A program made the position numbers and the translations under genes. This document shows positions 34,370-43,368 of a stretch of 64,000 nucleotides of DNA, piece after piece (position 1 is the stretch's first letter; each line of letters opens with the position of its first letter). The stretch is from Streptomyces hawaiiensis. GTDB taxonomy: Bacteria > Actinomycetota > Actinomycetes > Streptomycetales > Streptomycetaceae. The notes beneath the pieces are model-generated. The model did no database searches and was not told where the DNA came from. It worked only from the letters and a program-made list of their open reading frames with translations. The stretch covers positions 4,464,001 through 4,528,000 of the forward strand of contig NZ_CP021978.1 in the NCBI RefSeq assembly GCF_004803895.1, given 5' to 3'.

Positions 34370-35107
34370 TTACTCGGGCAGGCGCAGCGCCAGGCCGTCC
34401 AGGACGACCTCCAGGCCGTAGGCGAACTTGTCGTCACGGATCCGGGCCGGGTCGACGGCCTGGTCGGCGGCCCCGGCATCGGCGGCCGCCAGGTGGTCGT
34501 AGCCGGCGGAGACCTGCCGGGCCGTGGGCAGCAGCCGGGCCACGAACTGCGACTCGCTCTCGCCGGAACGGGCGACGGTGGTGAGCCAGGCGGCCTCCGT
34601 GGTGGACATGCCGATGACGTACGAGAAGACGGCGTCGATCGCGCGGCTCGGCTCGGGGAATCCCGCGGCCGTGAAGAGGGCCGCCAGTCGCTCCGAGAAA
34701 CTCATGTAGTTCGGCCCCAGATAGGCGAGCCCCGCCTGCCCCAGCACCAGGGTCAGCCAGGGGTGCCGTAGCGCCGTCGTACGGAAGGACCCGGCCGCCT
34801 CGGTGACGGCCGCGCGCCAGTCGGGACTGTCCGCCGGCGGGACGTGGATCTCGGCGGCGACCTCGTCCACCGCGAGCTCCATCAGCTCGTCCTTCGTGGC
34901 GACATGCCGGTACAGCGACGTCGCGCCGGCGTTCAGGCGGGCGCCGAGCTTGCGCATGCTGAGTGCCTCGATGCCCTCGGCGTCCAGCATCGCGATCGCC
35001 TCGCGCACGATCGCGTCCCGGCTCAGCGCGGGCTGGTCGGTCCGGCGCTGCTCACGGGTCCAGACGGACGGGATCGGGCTCTTGTCCGTCGTCCTGCTCC
35101 TGCTCAT
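34370..35107 (-). CDS. TetR family regulator of the adjacent MFS exporter
   Basis: 245 residues from ATG 35107, preceded by GGAGGAG. The N-terminal HTH is LSRDAIVREAIAMLDAEG to MRKLGARLNAGATSLYRHVATKDELMEL. The C-terminal domain is of the TetR_C type (PDWRAAVTEAAGSFRTTALRHP). It is divergent from the DHA2 efflux gene; inverted repeats in the 158-bp gap fit a shared operator, so it is likely a drug-responsive repressor of that pump. Confidence 0.92.
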   Translation of the reverse strand: MSRSRTTDKSPIPSVWTREQRRTDQPALSRDAIVREAIAMLDAEGIEALSMRKLGARLNAGATSLYRHVATKDELMELAVDEVAAEIHVPPADSPDWRAAVTEAAGSFRTTALRHPWLTLVLGQAGLAYLGPNYMSFSERLAALFTAAGFPEPSRAIDAVFSYVIGMSTTEAAWLTTVARSGESESQFVARLLPTARQVSAGYDHLAAADAGAADQAVDPARIRDDKFAYGLEVVLDGLALRLPE

Positions 35108-35145
35108 GGGCGCTCCTCCGGGTGGACCCTCTGCGGGCGAACAGC

Positions 35146-35182
35146 GTGCGCAATCAGCGTACAGAACCCAAGCATTGCGCAC
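35146..35182. promoter_or_regulatory. Inverted repeat operator candidate between TetR and MFS genes
   Basis: GTGCGCAAT (35146-35154) and ATTGCGCAC (35174-35182) are perfect 9-bp arms with a 19-bp spacer. A further GTGCGCAT half-site occurs at 35205-35212. The spacing suits a TetR dimer pair overlapping divergent promoters. Confidence 0.6.
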
Positions 35183-35265
35183 GCCGTTCCGCTGTGCGTA
35201 CAGTGTGCGCATCGAAGGAACGGTGTTCGCAGCGAGCGAGCCGAGTGAGTCGGAGGGGAACCGTG

Positions 35266-36765
35266 ATGGAAGCCCGCAATCCACGCCGCTGGTGGATCCT
35301 GATCGTGCTGTGCCTCAGCACGCTGGTCCTGGTCGTCGACAACATGGCGCTGACGGTCGCGGTGCCCGCGCTGACCGAGGACCTCGGGGCGAGCGCCCAG
35401 GACATGCAGTGGATCCTCGACTCCTACGTCCTGGTCTTCGCCGGGCTGCTGCTCACCTCGGGAAGCCTGGGGGACCGCTTCGGGCGCCGGAAGGTGATGC
35501 TGATCGGGCTGCTGCTGTTCGGGGCGGCGTCACTGGGGGCGGTGTTCTGCTCCACTCCCGGTGAGCTGATCGCGGTGCGGATCGCGATGGGCGTCGGCGG
35601 GGCGCTGATCATGCCCTCGACGCTGTCGATCCTGATCACCGTCTTCGACGAGGACGAGCGGCCCAAGGCGATGGCCGCGTGGGGTTCGGTGTCGATGCTG
35701 GGGCTGGTCGGCAGCCCGGTGCTCGGCGGGGTGCTGATCGACCACTTCGCCTGGCAGGCGATCTTCCTGATCAACGTGCCGATCGTCGCTCTCGCGCTGC
35801 TGGCCGGGGTGCTGCTGATGCCGGAGTCGAAGGCGCCCTGGCAGAAGCCGGACCCGCTGGGCGCGGTGCTGTCGGCGGTGGGCATGACCTTCCTGGTGTG
35901 GTGGATCATCGAGATCCCGCAGCACGGCGCGTTCGGCGGCCGCTCCCTGCTCGTCCTGGCCGTCGCGGTGGTCGCCCTGGCCGGCTTCGTGACCTGGCAG
36001 AACATCACGCCCACGCCGATGGTCCCGCTGGTCCTGTTCAAGCATCGCGACTTCAGCGGCGGCTCGCTCTCCCTGGCGCTCGTCCAGATCGGCAACGCCG
36101 GTCTGCTGCTGGTGCTGACGCAGTACCTCCAGTTCGTGCTCGGCTGGTCCGCGGTCAAGGCGGGCCTGGCCTTCCTTCCGCTGGCCGTGGCCGCGCTGGC
36201 CGGCAACGCGGCCGGGGCGCAGCTCGCCGTGAAGGCGGGCAACCGGTTCGTCATCCTCGGCGGGATGCTGCTGATGGCCGTCTCCTTCGGGCTGCTGACC
36301 ACGCTCAGCGCCGACAGCGGGTTCACGGTCCCTGCCGTGGCGCTGGGGATCCTGGGTCTGGGTGCCGGTCTGGCCATGCCGGCCGCTGTGGCCGCGCTGA
36401 TGAGCACCATCCCGGAGGACAAGGCGGGCGTCGGCTCGGCCCTCAACGACACCGTCCAGCAGTCCGGTACCGCCCTCGGCATCGCGATCCTCGGCTCCCT
36501 GCTCTCCGGCGGCTACACGGACGAGATGCCGGCCGGTGCCCCGGAGCAGGCCCGGGAGTCCATCGGCGGGGCGCTGGCCGTCGCCGGCGGCGACGCGGAG
36601 CTGGTGCGGGCGGCCCGGGAGGCCTTCACCGCCTCGATGTCCACGACCTTCACGATCAGCGCGATCGGCGTGCTGGCCGCGGCGGTCGTGGCCACGCTGG
36701 TGATGCGGGACCGCAAGCCCACACCGGCCGGGGCCGCGAGCGAGGAGCGCGAGCTGGTCGCCTGA
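35266..36765 (+). CDS. DHA2 family (EmrB/QacA-type) MFS multidrug exporter
   Basis: 499 residues from ATG 35266, 8 nt after GGAGGG; GTG 35263 is adjacent. About 14 transmembrane segments are predicted. Signature motifs are LVVDNMALTVAVPAL in TM1, the loop LGDRFGRRKVMLIG and the antiporter motif C-like WGSVSMLGLVGSPVLGGVL. The family exports drugs by proton antiport. Control by the divergent TetR gene is inferred from arrangement and operator repeats. Confidence 0.93.
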   Translation: MEARNPRRWWILIVLCLSTLVLVVDNMALTVAVPALTEDLGASAQDMQWILDSYVLVFAGLLLTSGSLGDRFGRRKVMLIGLLLFGAASLGAVFCSTPGELIAVRIAMGVGGALIMPSTLSILITVFDEDERPKAMAAWGSVSMLGLVGSPVLGGVLIDHFAWQAIFLINVPIVALALLAGVLLMPESKAPWQKPDPLGAVLSAVGMTFLVWWIIEIPQHGAFGGRSLLVLAVAVVALAGFVTWQNITPTPMVPLVLFKHRDFSGGSLSLALVQIGNAGLLLVLTQYLQFVLGWSAVKAGLAFLPLAVAALAGNAAGAQLAVKAGNRFVILGGMLLMAVSFGLLTTLSADSGFTVPAVALGILGLGAGLAMPAAVAALMSTIPEDKAGVGSALNDTVQQSGTALGIAILGSLLSGGYTDEMPAGAPEQARESIGGALAVAGGDAELVRAAREAFTASMSTTFTISAIGVLAAAVVATLVMRDRKPTPAGAASEERELVA

Positions 36766-36779
36766 CAGGGACGTACGAG

Positions 36780-36812
36780 GGCCGTCACCCCGCTGCGGGG
36801 TGACGGCCTTTC
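36780..36812 (+). terminator. Perfect 13-bp hairpin after the MFS exporter
   Basis: GGCCGTCACCCCG and CGGGGTGACGGCC flank loop CTG, followed by TTTCG. Confidence 0.88.
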
Positions 36813-36939
36813 GCCATGCCGCTCTCCCGTGGTTCGCTGCGCCGTCCCCCGGGCGGGAATGCCCTCCCGGTTTTCTCTGTTTGGGGTGGCAGAAAGTTCA
36901 ACGCTCAACTAAACTGGGTGTACACGAGGAGGAACCGAC

Positions 36940-37917
36940 ATGCCTGCAGTGACCGTCGAGAACCCGTTGACGCTGCCCCGCGTGACCGCGCCGGCCGACG
37001 CCGTGGCACGTCCCGTGCTCACCGTCACGACCGCTCCTAGCGGTTTCGAGGGCGAGGGCTTCCCGGTGCGCCGGGCGTTCGCGGGGATCAACTACCGCCA
37101 TCTCGACCCGTTCATCATGATGGACCAGATGGGCGAGGTGGAGTACGCGCCGGGCGAGCCCAAGGGCACGCCGTGGCACCCGCACCGCGGCTTCGAGACC
37201 GTCACGTACATCATCGACGGCATCTTCGACCACCAGGACTCCAACGGCGGTGGCGGCACCATCACCAACGGGGACACCCAGTGGATGACCGCGGGCTCGG
37301 GTCTGCTGCACATCGAGGCCCCACCGGAGCATCTCGTCGTGTCCGGCGGGCTCTTCCACGGCCTGCAGCTGTGGGTGAACCTCCCGGCCAAGGACAAGAT
37401 GATGGCCCCGCGCTACCAGGACATCCGCGGCGGCTCGGTCCAGCTGCTCAGCACCCCCGACGGCGGCGCCCTGCTGCGGGTCATCGCCGGTGAGCTGGAC
37501 GGGCACGCGGGCCCCGGCATCACCCACACTCCGATCACGATGGTCCACGCGACCCTCGCGCCGGGGGCGGAGCTCACGCTGCCGTGGCGCGAGGACTTCA
37601 ACGGGCTGGCGTACGTGCTGGCCGGCCGCGGCAGTGTCGGCCCCGACCGCCGCCCGGTCCACATGGGTCAGACGGCCGTCTTCGGCGCGGGCTCCTCGCT
37701 GACCGTCCGCGCGGACGAGAAGCAGGACTCCTCCACGCCGGACCTCGAGGTCGTCCTGCTCGGCGGACAGCCCATCCGCGAACCCATGGCCCACTACGGC
37801 CCGTTCGTCATGAACACCAAGGAAGAACTCATGCAGGCCTTCGAGGACTTCCAGAAGGGCCGCCTGGGCACGGTGCCGGCGGTGCACGGCATGACCGCGA
37901 GCGGTCCGCAGAACTGA
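36940..37917 (+). CDS. Pirin family protein
   Basis: 325 residues from ATG 36940 with GAGGAGG upstream. The bicupin fold shows the pirin metal site HPHRGFETVTYIIDG and later IEAPPEHLV; the N-terminal cupin ligands His, His, His and Glu appear intact. Pirins act as quercetinases or redox-linked regulators of metabolic enzymes. No regulator is adjacent; the leader has AT-rich TTCAACGCTCAACTAAACT just upstream. Confidence 0.92.
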   Translation: MPAVTVENPLTLPRVTAPADAVARPVLTVTTAPSGFEGEGFPVRRAFAGINYRHLDPFIMMDQMGEVEYAPGEPKGTPWHPHRGFETVTYIIDGIFDHQDSNGGGGTITNGDTQWMTAGSGLLHIEAPPEHLVVSGGLFHGLQLWVNLPAKDKMMAPRYQDIRGGSVQLLSTPDGGALLRVIAGELDGHAGPGITHTPITMVHATLAPGAELTLPWREDFNGLAYVLAGRGSVGPDRRPVHMGQTAVFGAGSSLTVRADEKQDSSTPDLEVVLLGGQPIREPMAHYGPFVMNTKEELMQAFEDFQKGRLGTVPAVHGMTASGPQN

Positions 37918-37951
37918 CGCGGCACCGGGGCGGCTGACGCCCCGTCACCCT

Positions 37952-37980
37952 GGCGGGCCTCCCTGACGGGACGGCCCGCC
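37952..37980 (+). terminator. Hairpin after the pirin gene
   Basis: GGCGGGCC pairs with GGCCCGCC around a 13-nt loop, 35 nt after the stop codon. No U-tract. Confidence 0.5.
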
Positions 37981-38002
37981 TGGTGCGTGATCGGGTGGAG
38001 GG

Positions 38003-39076
38003 GTGCAGGACACCCAGCAGGCCCCTCTCCTCCCCGGCCCCGCCCGGCGCCTCGCCGCCTGGTGCGCGCTGCTCCTGCTCGTCGCCGGGGTCGTCTACGT
38101 CGGGATCCGGCTGGTCGTGGAGTTCCGGACCGCCGTCGTGCCCGTGCTGCTCGCTCTGCTCGGGACGGCCCTGCTCGGGCCGCTGCACCGGCGGCTCGTG
38201 AAGGCCGGGGTGCAGCGGTCGGTCGCGGCCGGGCTCACCTGTGTCGCGGTGGTCGCCGTGGTCGGCGGGGCCGTGTACATCGTGGTCGCCGCGCTCATCG
38301 ACACCGGTGACGAGATCGTCGCCTCGCTCAAGCAGGCCGCCCGGGGCGTCTCCGCGCACTTCGGGGCGGCCGGGACCTCGCTCGACGACCTCGCCTCCAA
38401 CGCCCGGGAACTGCTGGGCAAGTTCGGCGGTACGGCCGCCTCCGGCGTGATCAGCGGCGTCAGCGTGGTCGGCGAGTCCATCGCCATGGCCGTCCTCGCG
38501 CTGCTGCTCGTCTTCTTCTTCCTGCGCGACTCCGACAAGGCCGCCGGGACGCTGCGATCCCTGTCGCCCCGCGGATCGGCCGACACCCTGGAGGCCATGG
38601 CGCGGCGGGCGCTGAGGGCCGTCGAGGGCTTCATGCGCGGCACCACCCTCATCGCCCTGATCGACGCGCTCTGCATCACCGTGGGGCTGCTCGTCCTCGA
38701 CGTGCCCGGCGCGGCCGGACTGGGTGCGCTGGTCTTCGTCGGCGCCTACATCCCCTACCTCGGCGCCTTCCTCTCGGGCGCCGTGGCCGTGCTGGTCGCG
38801 CTGGCCGACCGGGGATTCGTCATCGCGCTGTGGGCGCTCGGCGTGGTCCTCGCGGTGCAGGTGCTGGAAGGACACGTGCTCCAGCCGATGATCCAGAGCC
38901 GGACCGTGCAGATGCATCCGGCGGTGGTGATGGTGACGATCACGGCCGGGGCGTCCGTCGCCGGAGTGCTCGGCATGCTCCTCGCCGTGCCGCTCACCGC
39001 CGCGGCCTTCGGCATCGTCCAGGAACTGCGCACCCGCTACGGCGATCAGGGGGCGTCGCAGGCCGGAGGGCCGTGA
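38003..39076 (+). CDS. AI-2E family transporter (PerM-like membrane protein)
   Basis: 357 residues from GTG 38003. Two N-terminal hydrophobic segments, an amphipathic periplasmic-type region (ASLKQAARGVSAHFG) and about five more spans (LVFVGAYIPYLGAFLSGAVAV, VLEGHVLQPMIQSRTVQMHP) match the family. Despite the name, members carry diverse roles, including Na+/H+ antiport and autoinducer export. No autoinducer synthase is nearby. Confidence 0.88.
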   Translation: MQDTQQAPLLPGPARRLAAWCALLLLVAGVVYVGIRLVVEFRTAVVPVLLALLGTALLGPLHRRLVKAGVQRSVAAGLTCVAVVAVVGGAVYIVVAALIDTGDEIVASLKQAARGVSAHFGAAGTSLDDLASNARELLGKFGGTAASGVISGVSVVGESIAMAVLALLLVFFFLRDSDKAAGTLRSLSPRGSADTLEAMARRALRAVEGFMRGTTLIALIDALCITVGLLVLDVPGAAGLGALVFVGAYIPYLGAFLSGAVAVLVALADRGFVIALWALGVVLAVQVLEGHVLQPMIQSRTVQMHPAVVMVTITAGASVAGVLGMLLAVPLTAAAFGIVQELRTRYGDQGASQAGGP

Positions 39077-39124
39077 TCCGCTGCGGTGTCCCCTGCACCT
39101 CGCCTACCGGGAAGTCGTGACCCG

Positions 39125-41263
39125 CTACGGCGACCAGGAGCCGTCTCCCGAGCCGTTCACGGACTCGTAGAGCTCGAACCAGATGCTCTTGCCCTCGCCG
39201 CGCGGGTCCACCCCCCAGGCGTGCGCGAGCAGTTCGATCAGCACCAGGCCGCGGCCGGAGGACGCCAGCTCCCCGGGTCTGCGCTTGTGCGGCAGGTCGT
39301 CGCCGCCGTCCGTGACCTCGATCCGCAGCCGCCGCCCGCCCACCTCGCCCGTGATCTCGGCGACCAGCAGCGCGTCGGAGTCGGTGTGCACGAGGACGTT
39401 CGTCAGCAGCTCGGACAGCAGCAGCACCGCCGAGTCGACCTGGTCGGGCGAGGCCCAGTCGTGCAGCAGCTCGCGCAGCTGCTGCCGGGAGATCGCGACC
39501 CGCTCGGGTTCGGCCTGCGCGACGGTCAGCACCGAGCGCCGTACCGCAGGCCGTACGGTCATCGCGTCACCGCAGCCGCAGCCGCCGCCGTCCCGGCTCA
39601 GCAGCAGCATCGCGATGTCGTCCTCGCGGCGGTCCGCCAGCGGGCCGGTGGTGTGGTGCGAGGACGGCCCGTGCACGGCCTGCACCAGGGTGTCGGCGAG
39701 TTCCTCCAGATCGCCCTTGTGGTCCTCCAGGATCACGCGCAGTCGCTGCCAGCCGGTGTCCAGGTCGTGGCCGCCGGTCTCGAGCAGGCCGTCCGTGCAG
39801 ATCAGCATGGTCTCGCCGGGTTCCAGGGCGAGCCGGGTCGTGGGGTAGTCGGCGTCCGGGTCGATGCCCAGCGGCAGACCACCCGACGTCGGCCGGGTCA
39901 GCACCGTGCCGTCGGCCATCCGGATCGCCGGGTCCGGATGCCCGGCACGGGCGATGTCCAGCACCCCGGTCGCCGGGTCGACCTCGACGTAGACGCAGGT
40001 CGCGAAGCGCGCATCGGCCGGGTCCTCGTCGCCGATGCCGTGCAGGAAGCGGGAGGCACGCGACAGCACCGCGTCCGGGCGGTGGCCCTCCGAGGCGTAG
40101 GCGCGCAGGGCGATCCGCAGCTGGCCCATGAGCCCCGCCGCCCGTACGTCATGGCCCTGGACGTCACCGATGACCAGCGCGAACCGCCCGCTGGGCAGCG
40201 GGATCACGTCGTACCAGTCGCCGCCGACCTGGAGTCCGCCGCCGGTGGGGACGTAACGGGCGGCGACGCTCATGCCCGGGATGCGCTGCGGCCCGAGCCT
40301 CGGCAGCATCGTGCGCTGGAGCCCGTCGGTCAGGGCCCGCTCGCTCTCGGCCACGCCCGCCCGGGTCAGGGCCTGCGCCAGCATCCGTGCCACCGTCGCC
40401 AGCACGGACCGCTCGTCCGGGGTGAACGCCACCGGGTAGGTGAACGCCGCCATCCACGCGCCCATCGTGCGCCCGGCCACCGTCAGCGGCAGGAACGCCC
40501 AGGAGCGGCGGCCGAAGCGCTCGGCGAGCGGCCAGGTCAGCGGATAGCGGGCCTTGTACTGCTCGGCGGAGGACAGGTACACGGCCCGGCCGGTCCGCAC
40601 CACCTCGGCGGCCGGGTAGTCCGTGTCCAGCGGCATGTCCGAGAAAGGGTTCTCGGTGCCCCGCTGCTGCCCGTGGTGGCCGATGATCGTCAGGCGATCG
40701 CCCGAGACGCCGAACACCGCCAGCCCGTCCGGGGAGAACCCGGGCATCGACAGATTCGCCGTGACCCGCAGGACCTCCTGGGTGGAGCGCGCCTCGGCCA
40801 GCGCCCGGCCCGCGTCCAGCAGGAACGCCTCCCGCGAGCGCCGCCAGTCCCCGGTGACCGCGCTGCGCCCGGCCGGGGTGCCCGGCGTCGGCTCGGTGAC
40901 CTCCTGGAGGGTGCCGATCAGCCGGTACGCCTTTCGGACCCGGTCGAAGGACGGTTTGGAGCGGCTGCGGACGATCCGGACGACCCGGCCCTGCTCGTCC
41001 ATGATCCGGATCCGGACCTCGGCGAGGGTGCCCTCGGCCACGGCCAGCTGGATCACGCCGGTGATCTCGTTCCAGTCGACCGGGTGCAGCCGGGCCCGGG
41101 CCTGGGCCTCCGTGAGACTGACCGGTTCGGCGGGCAGCCCGAGCAACCGGGCTGCCTCGGCGTCGACCGTGACCAGCCCGGTGGCGGTGTCCCAGTGCCA
41201 CAGGCCGGTCGCGAGGGCGGCGAGAGCCTCCCCCACGGCGGGCAGAGGCTCGCCAGTGCGCAT
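39125..41263 (-). CDS. PAS-GAF-SpoIIE phosphatase with C-terminal HATPase domain
   Basis: 712 residues from ATG 41263. In order: PAS (about 10-125, GLWHWDTATGLVTVDAEAAR), GAF (about 150-310), a PP2C/SpoIIE phosphatase (about 320-545, GGDWYDVIPLPSGRFALVIG, DVQGHDVRAAGLMG) and an anti-sigma-type ATPase (about 580-705, DSAVLLLSELLTNVL, GRGLVLIEL). The combination lets one protein dephosphorylate anti-anti-sigma factors and phosphorylate or bind sigma partners. It is part of Streptomyces partner-switching networks. No sigma gene is adjacent. Confidence 0.93.
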   Translation of the reverse strand: MRTGEPLPAVGEALAALATGLWHWDTATGLVTVDAEAARLLGLPAEPVSLTEAQARARLHPVDWNEITGVIQLAVAEGTLAEVRIRIMDEQGRVVRIVRSRSKPSFDRVRKAYRLIGTLQEVTEPTPGTPAGRSAVTGDWRRSREAFLLDAGRALAEARSTQEVLRVTANLSMPGFSPDGLAVFGVSGDRLTIIGHHGQQRGTENPFSDMPLDTDYPAAEVVRTGRAVYLSSAEQYKARYPLTWPLAERFGRRSWAFLPLTVAGRTMGAWMAAFTYPVAFTPDERSVLATVARMLAQALTRAGVAESERALTDGLQRTMLPRLGPQRIPGMSVAARYVPTGGGLQVGGDWYDVIPLPSGRFALVIGDVQGHDVRAAGLMGQLRIALRAYASEGHRPDAVLSRASRFLHGIGDEDPADARFATCVYVEVDPATGVLDIARAGHPDPAIRMADGTVLTRPTSGGLPLGIDPDADYPTTRLALEPGETMLICTDGLLETGGHDLDTGWQRLRVILEDHKGDLEELADTLVQAVHGPSSHHTTGPLADRREDDIAMLLLSRDGGGCGCGDAMTVRPAVRRSVLTVAQAEPERVAISRQQLRELLHDWASPDQVDSAVLLLSELLTNVLVHTDSDALLVAEITGEVGGRRLRIEVTDGGDDLPHKRRPGELASSGRGLVLIELLAHAWGVDPRGEGKSIWFELYESVNGSGDGSWSP

Positions 41264-41437
41264 TGCCCTACCTTAAGAAGAGGCGGTCGAACACTGCCAC
41301 CGATAGCGGACTTGTGTCCGAACGACGGCGCGTGCGTGCCCGATCGACGGCGCGTGCGTGCTCGATCAACAACTACCGCGTGCTCGATTGATAACTGTGG
41401 AGAGCCGATCTACGCCTGCCCGGTACGCTGGGGACCA

Positions 41438-41451
41438 GTTTCACGTGAAAC
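41438..41451. promoter_or_regulatory. parS: parS centromere site upstream of aspS
   Basis: A second perfect GTTTCACGTGAAAC, in the leader 35 bp before the aspS start. Together with the copy at 3549 it marks the oriC-proximal ParB-binding domain. Here it is non-coding, close to a possible -10 hexamer TACGCT at 41424. Confidence 0.93.
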
Positions 41452-41486
41452 ACAGACCCCGATCAGCGAAGACTGGATGAACGACG

Positions 41487-43250
41487 ATGCATCGGTACAG
41501 GTCCCACACCTGCGGCGAGCTCCGCTCCTCTGACGTCGGCAGCGACGTCCGGCTGAGTGGCTGGCTGCACAATCGGCGCGACCTGGGCGGCATCCTCTTC
41601 ATCGATCTGCGCGATCACTACGGCATCACGCAGCTCGTGGCCCGTCCCGGCACCCCCTCCTACGAGGCCCTCGACAAGCTCTCCAAGGAGTCGACCGTCC
41701 GTGTGGACGGCAAGGTCGTCTCCCGGGGCGCCGAGAACATCAACCCCGAGTTGCCGACCGGCGAGGTCGAGGTCGAGGTCGGCGAGGTCGAACTGCTCGG
41801 CGCGGCCGCCCCGCTGCCGTTCACGATCAACGCCGAGGACGGGGTCAACGAGGAGCGGCGCCTGGAGTACCGCTTCCTGGACCTGCGCCGCGAGCGCATG
41901 CACCGCAACATCCTGCTGCGCACGTCGGTCATCTCGGCGATCCGCCACAAGATGACGGCGCTGGGCTTCAACGAGATGGCGACGCCGATCCTGTCCGCGA
42001 CCTCCCCCGAGGGCGCCCGTGACTTCGTCGTCCCCTCCCGCCTGAACCCGGGCAAGTTCTACGCCCTTCCCCAGGCGCCCCAGCAGTTCAAGCAGCTGCT
42101 GATGATCTCCGGCTTCGACCGCTACTTCCAGATCGCGCCCTGCTTCCGCGACGAGGACGCGCGCGCCGACCGCTCGCCGGGCGAGTTCTACCAGCTTGAT
42201 GTCGAGATGAGCTTCGTCGAGCAGGAGGACGTCTTCCAGCCCGTCGAGAAGCTCATGACCGAGCTGTTCGAGGAGTTCGGCGGTGGCCGCCACGTCACCT
42301 CGCCGTTCCCGCGGATCCCGTTCCGCGAGGCGATGCTGAAGTACGGCTCCGACAAGCCCGACCTGCGCGCCCAGCTCGAACTCGTCGACATCACCGACAT
42401 CTTCGAGGGCTCGGAGTTCAAGGCGTTCGCCGGCAAGCACGTGCGGGCCCTGCCCGTGCCGGACGTCTCCGGCCAGCCCCGCAAGTTCTTCGACCAGCTC
42501 GGCGACTACGCCGTCTCGCAGGGCGCCAAGGGCCTGGCCTGGGTCCGCGTCGGTGAGGACGGCTCGCTGTCCGGCCCGATCGCGAAGTTCCTCACCGAGG
42601 AGAACGTCGCCGAGCTGACCAAGCGCCTGTCGCTCGCGGCCGGCCACGCGGTCTTCTTCGGCGCGGGCGAGTTCGACGAGGTCTCCAAGATCATGGGCGC
42701 GGTGCGGGTGGAAGCCGCCAAGCGTGCCGGGCACTTCGAGGAGGGCGTCTTCCGGTTCTGCTGGATCGTCGACTTCCCGATGTACGAGAAGGACGAGGAG
42801 ACCGGCGCGATCGACTTCTCGCACAACCCGTTCTCCATGCCCCAGGGCGGTCTGGAGGCCCTGGAGACCCAGGACCCGCTGGACATCCTCGGCTGGCAGT
42901 ACGACATCGTCTGCAACGGTGTCGAGCTGTCCTCCGGCGCGATCCGGAACCACGAGCCGGAGATCATGCTCAAGGCCTTCGAGATCGCCGGGTACGACCG
43001 CGAGACCGTCGAGGAGAAGTTCGCCGGCATGCTGCGCGCCTTCCGCTTCGGCGCCCCGCCACACGGCGGCATCGCCCCGGGCGTCGACCGCATCGTGATG
43101 CTGCTCGCCGACGAGCCCAACATCCGCGAGACCATCGCCTTCCCGCTCAACGGCAACGCCCAGGACCTGATGATGGGCGCGCCGACGGAGCTGGAGGAGG
43201 CGCGGCTGAAGGAGCTGCACCTGTCGGTGCGCAAGCCGCAGCCGAAGTAG
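41487..43250 (+). CDS. aspS: Aspartyl-tRNA synthetase
   Basis: 587 residues, the usual bacterial AspRS length. An N-terminal OB-fold (LSGWLHNRRDLGGILFIDLR) binds the anticodon. The class II catalytic core includes motif 2 FRDEDARADRSPGEFYQLD and motif 3 GAPPHGGIAPGVDRIVMLL, with the bacterial GAD insertion between. It charges tRNA-Asp; the bacterial form may also act on tRNA-Asn in species lacking AsnRS. It is followed by a strong terminator and preceded by parS. Confidence 0.96.
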   Translation: MHRYRSHTCGELRSSDVGSDVRLSGWLHNRRDLGGILFIDLRDHYGITQLVARPGTPSYEALDKLSKESTVRVDGKVVSRGAENINPELPTGEVEVEVGEVELLGAAAPLPFTINAEDGVNEERRLEYRFLDLRRERMHRNILLRTSVISAIRHKMTALGFNEMATPILSATSPEGARDFVVPSRLNPGKFYALPQAPQQFKQLLMISGFDRYFQIAPCFRDEDARADRSPGEFYQLDVEMSFVEQEDVFQPVEKLMTELFEEFGGGRHVTSPFPRIPFREAMLKYGSDKPDLRAQLELVDITDIFEGSEFKAFAGKHVRALPVPDVSGQPRKFFDQLGDYAVSQGAKGLAWVRVGEDGSLSGPIAKFLTEENVAELTKRLSLAAGHAVFFGAGEFDEVSKIMGAVRVEAAKRAGHFEEGVFRFCWIVDFPMYEKDEETGAIDFSHNPFSMPQGGLEALETQDPLDILGWQYDIVCNGVELSSGAIRNHEPEIMLKAFEIAGYDRETVEEKFAGMLRAFRFGAPPHGGIAPGVDRIVMLLADEPNIRETIAFPLNGNAQDLMMGAPTELEEARLKELHLSVRKPQPK

Positions 43251-43265
43251 GCGCTTCTCCCGTGA

Positions 43266-43300
43266 GTGGCTCGGAACCGGCGCCGGTTCCGAGCCACTTT
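43266..43300 (+). terminator. 32-nt perfectly palindromic terminator after aspS
   Basis: GTGGCTCGGAACCGGC is followed directly by its reverse complement GCCGGTTCCGAGCCAC, then TTTCG. Confidence 0.88.
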
Positions 43301-43368
43301 CGTACCCAGGGCTCTCACTCAGCTCTTACCCAGGCTCCTGACAGGCGCGCTGCCTAGCTTCCCTTCTC

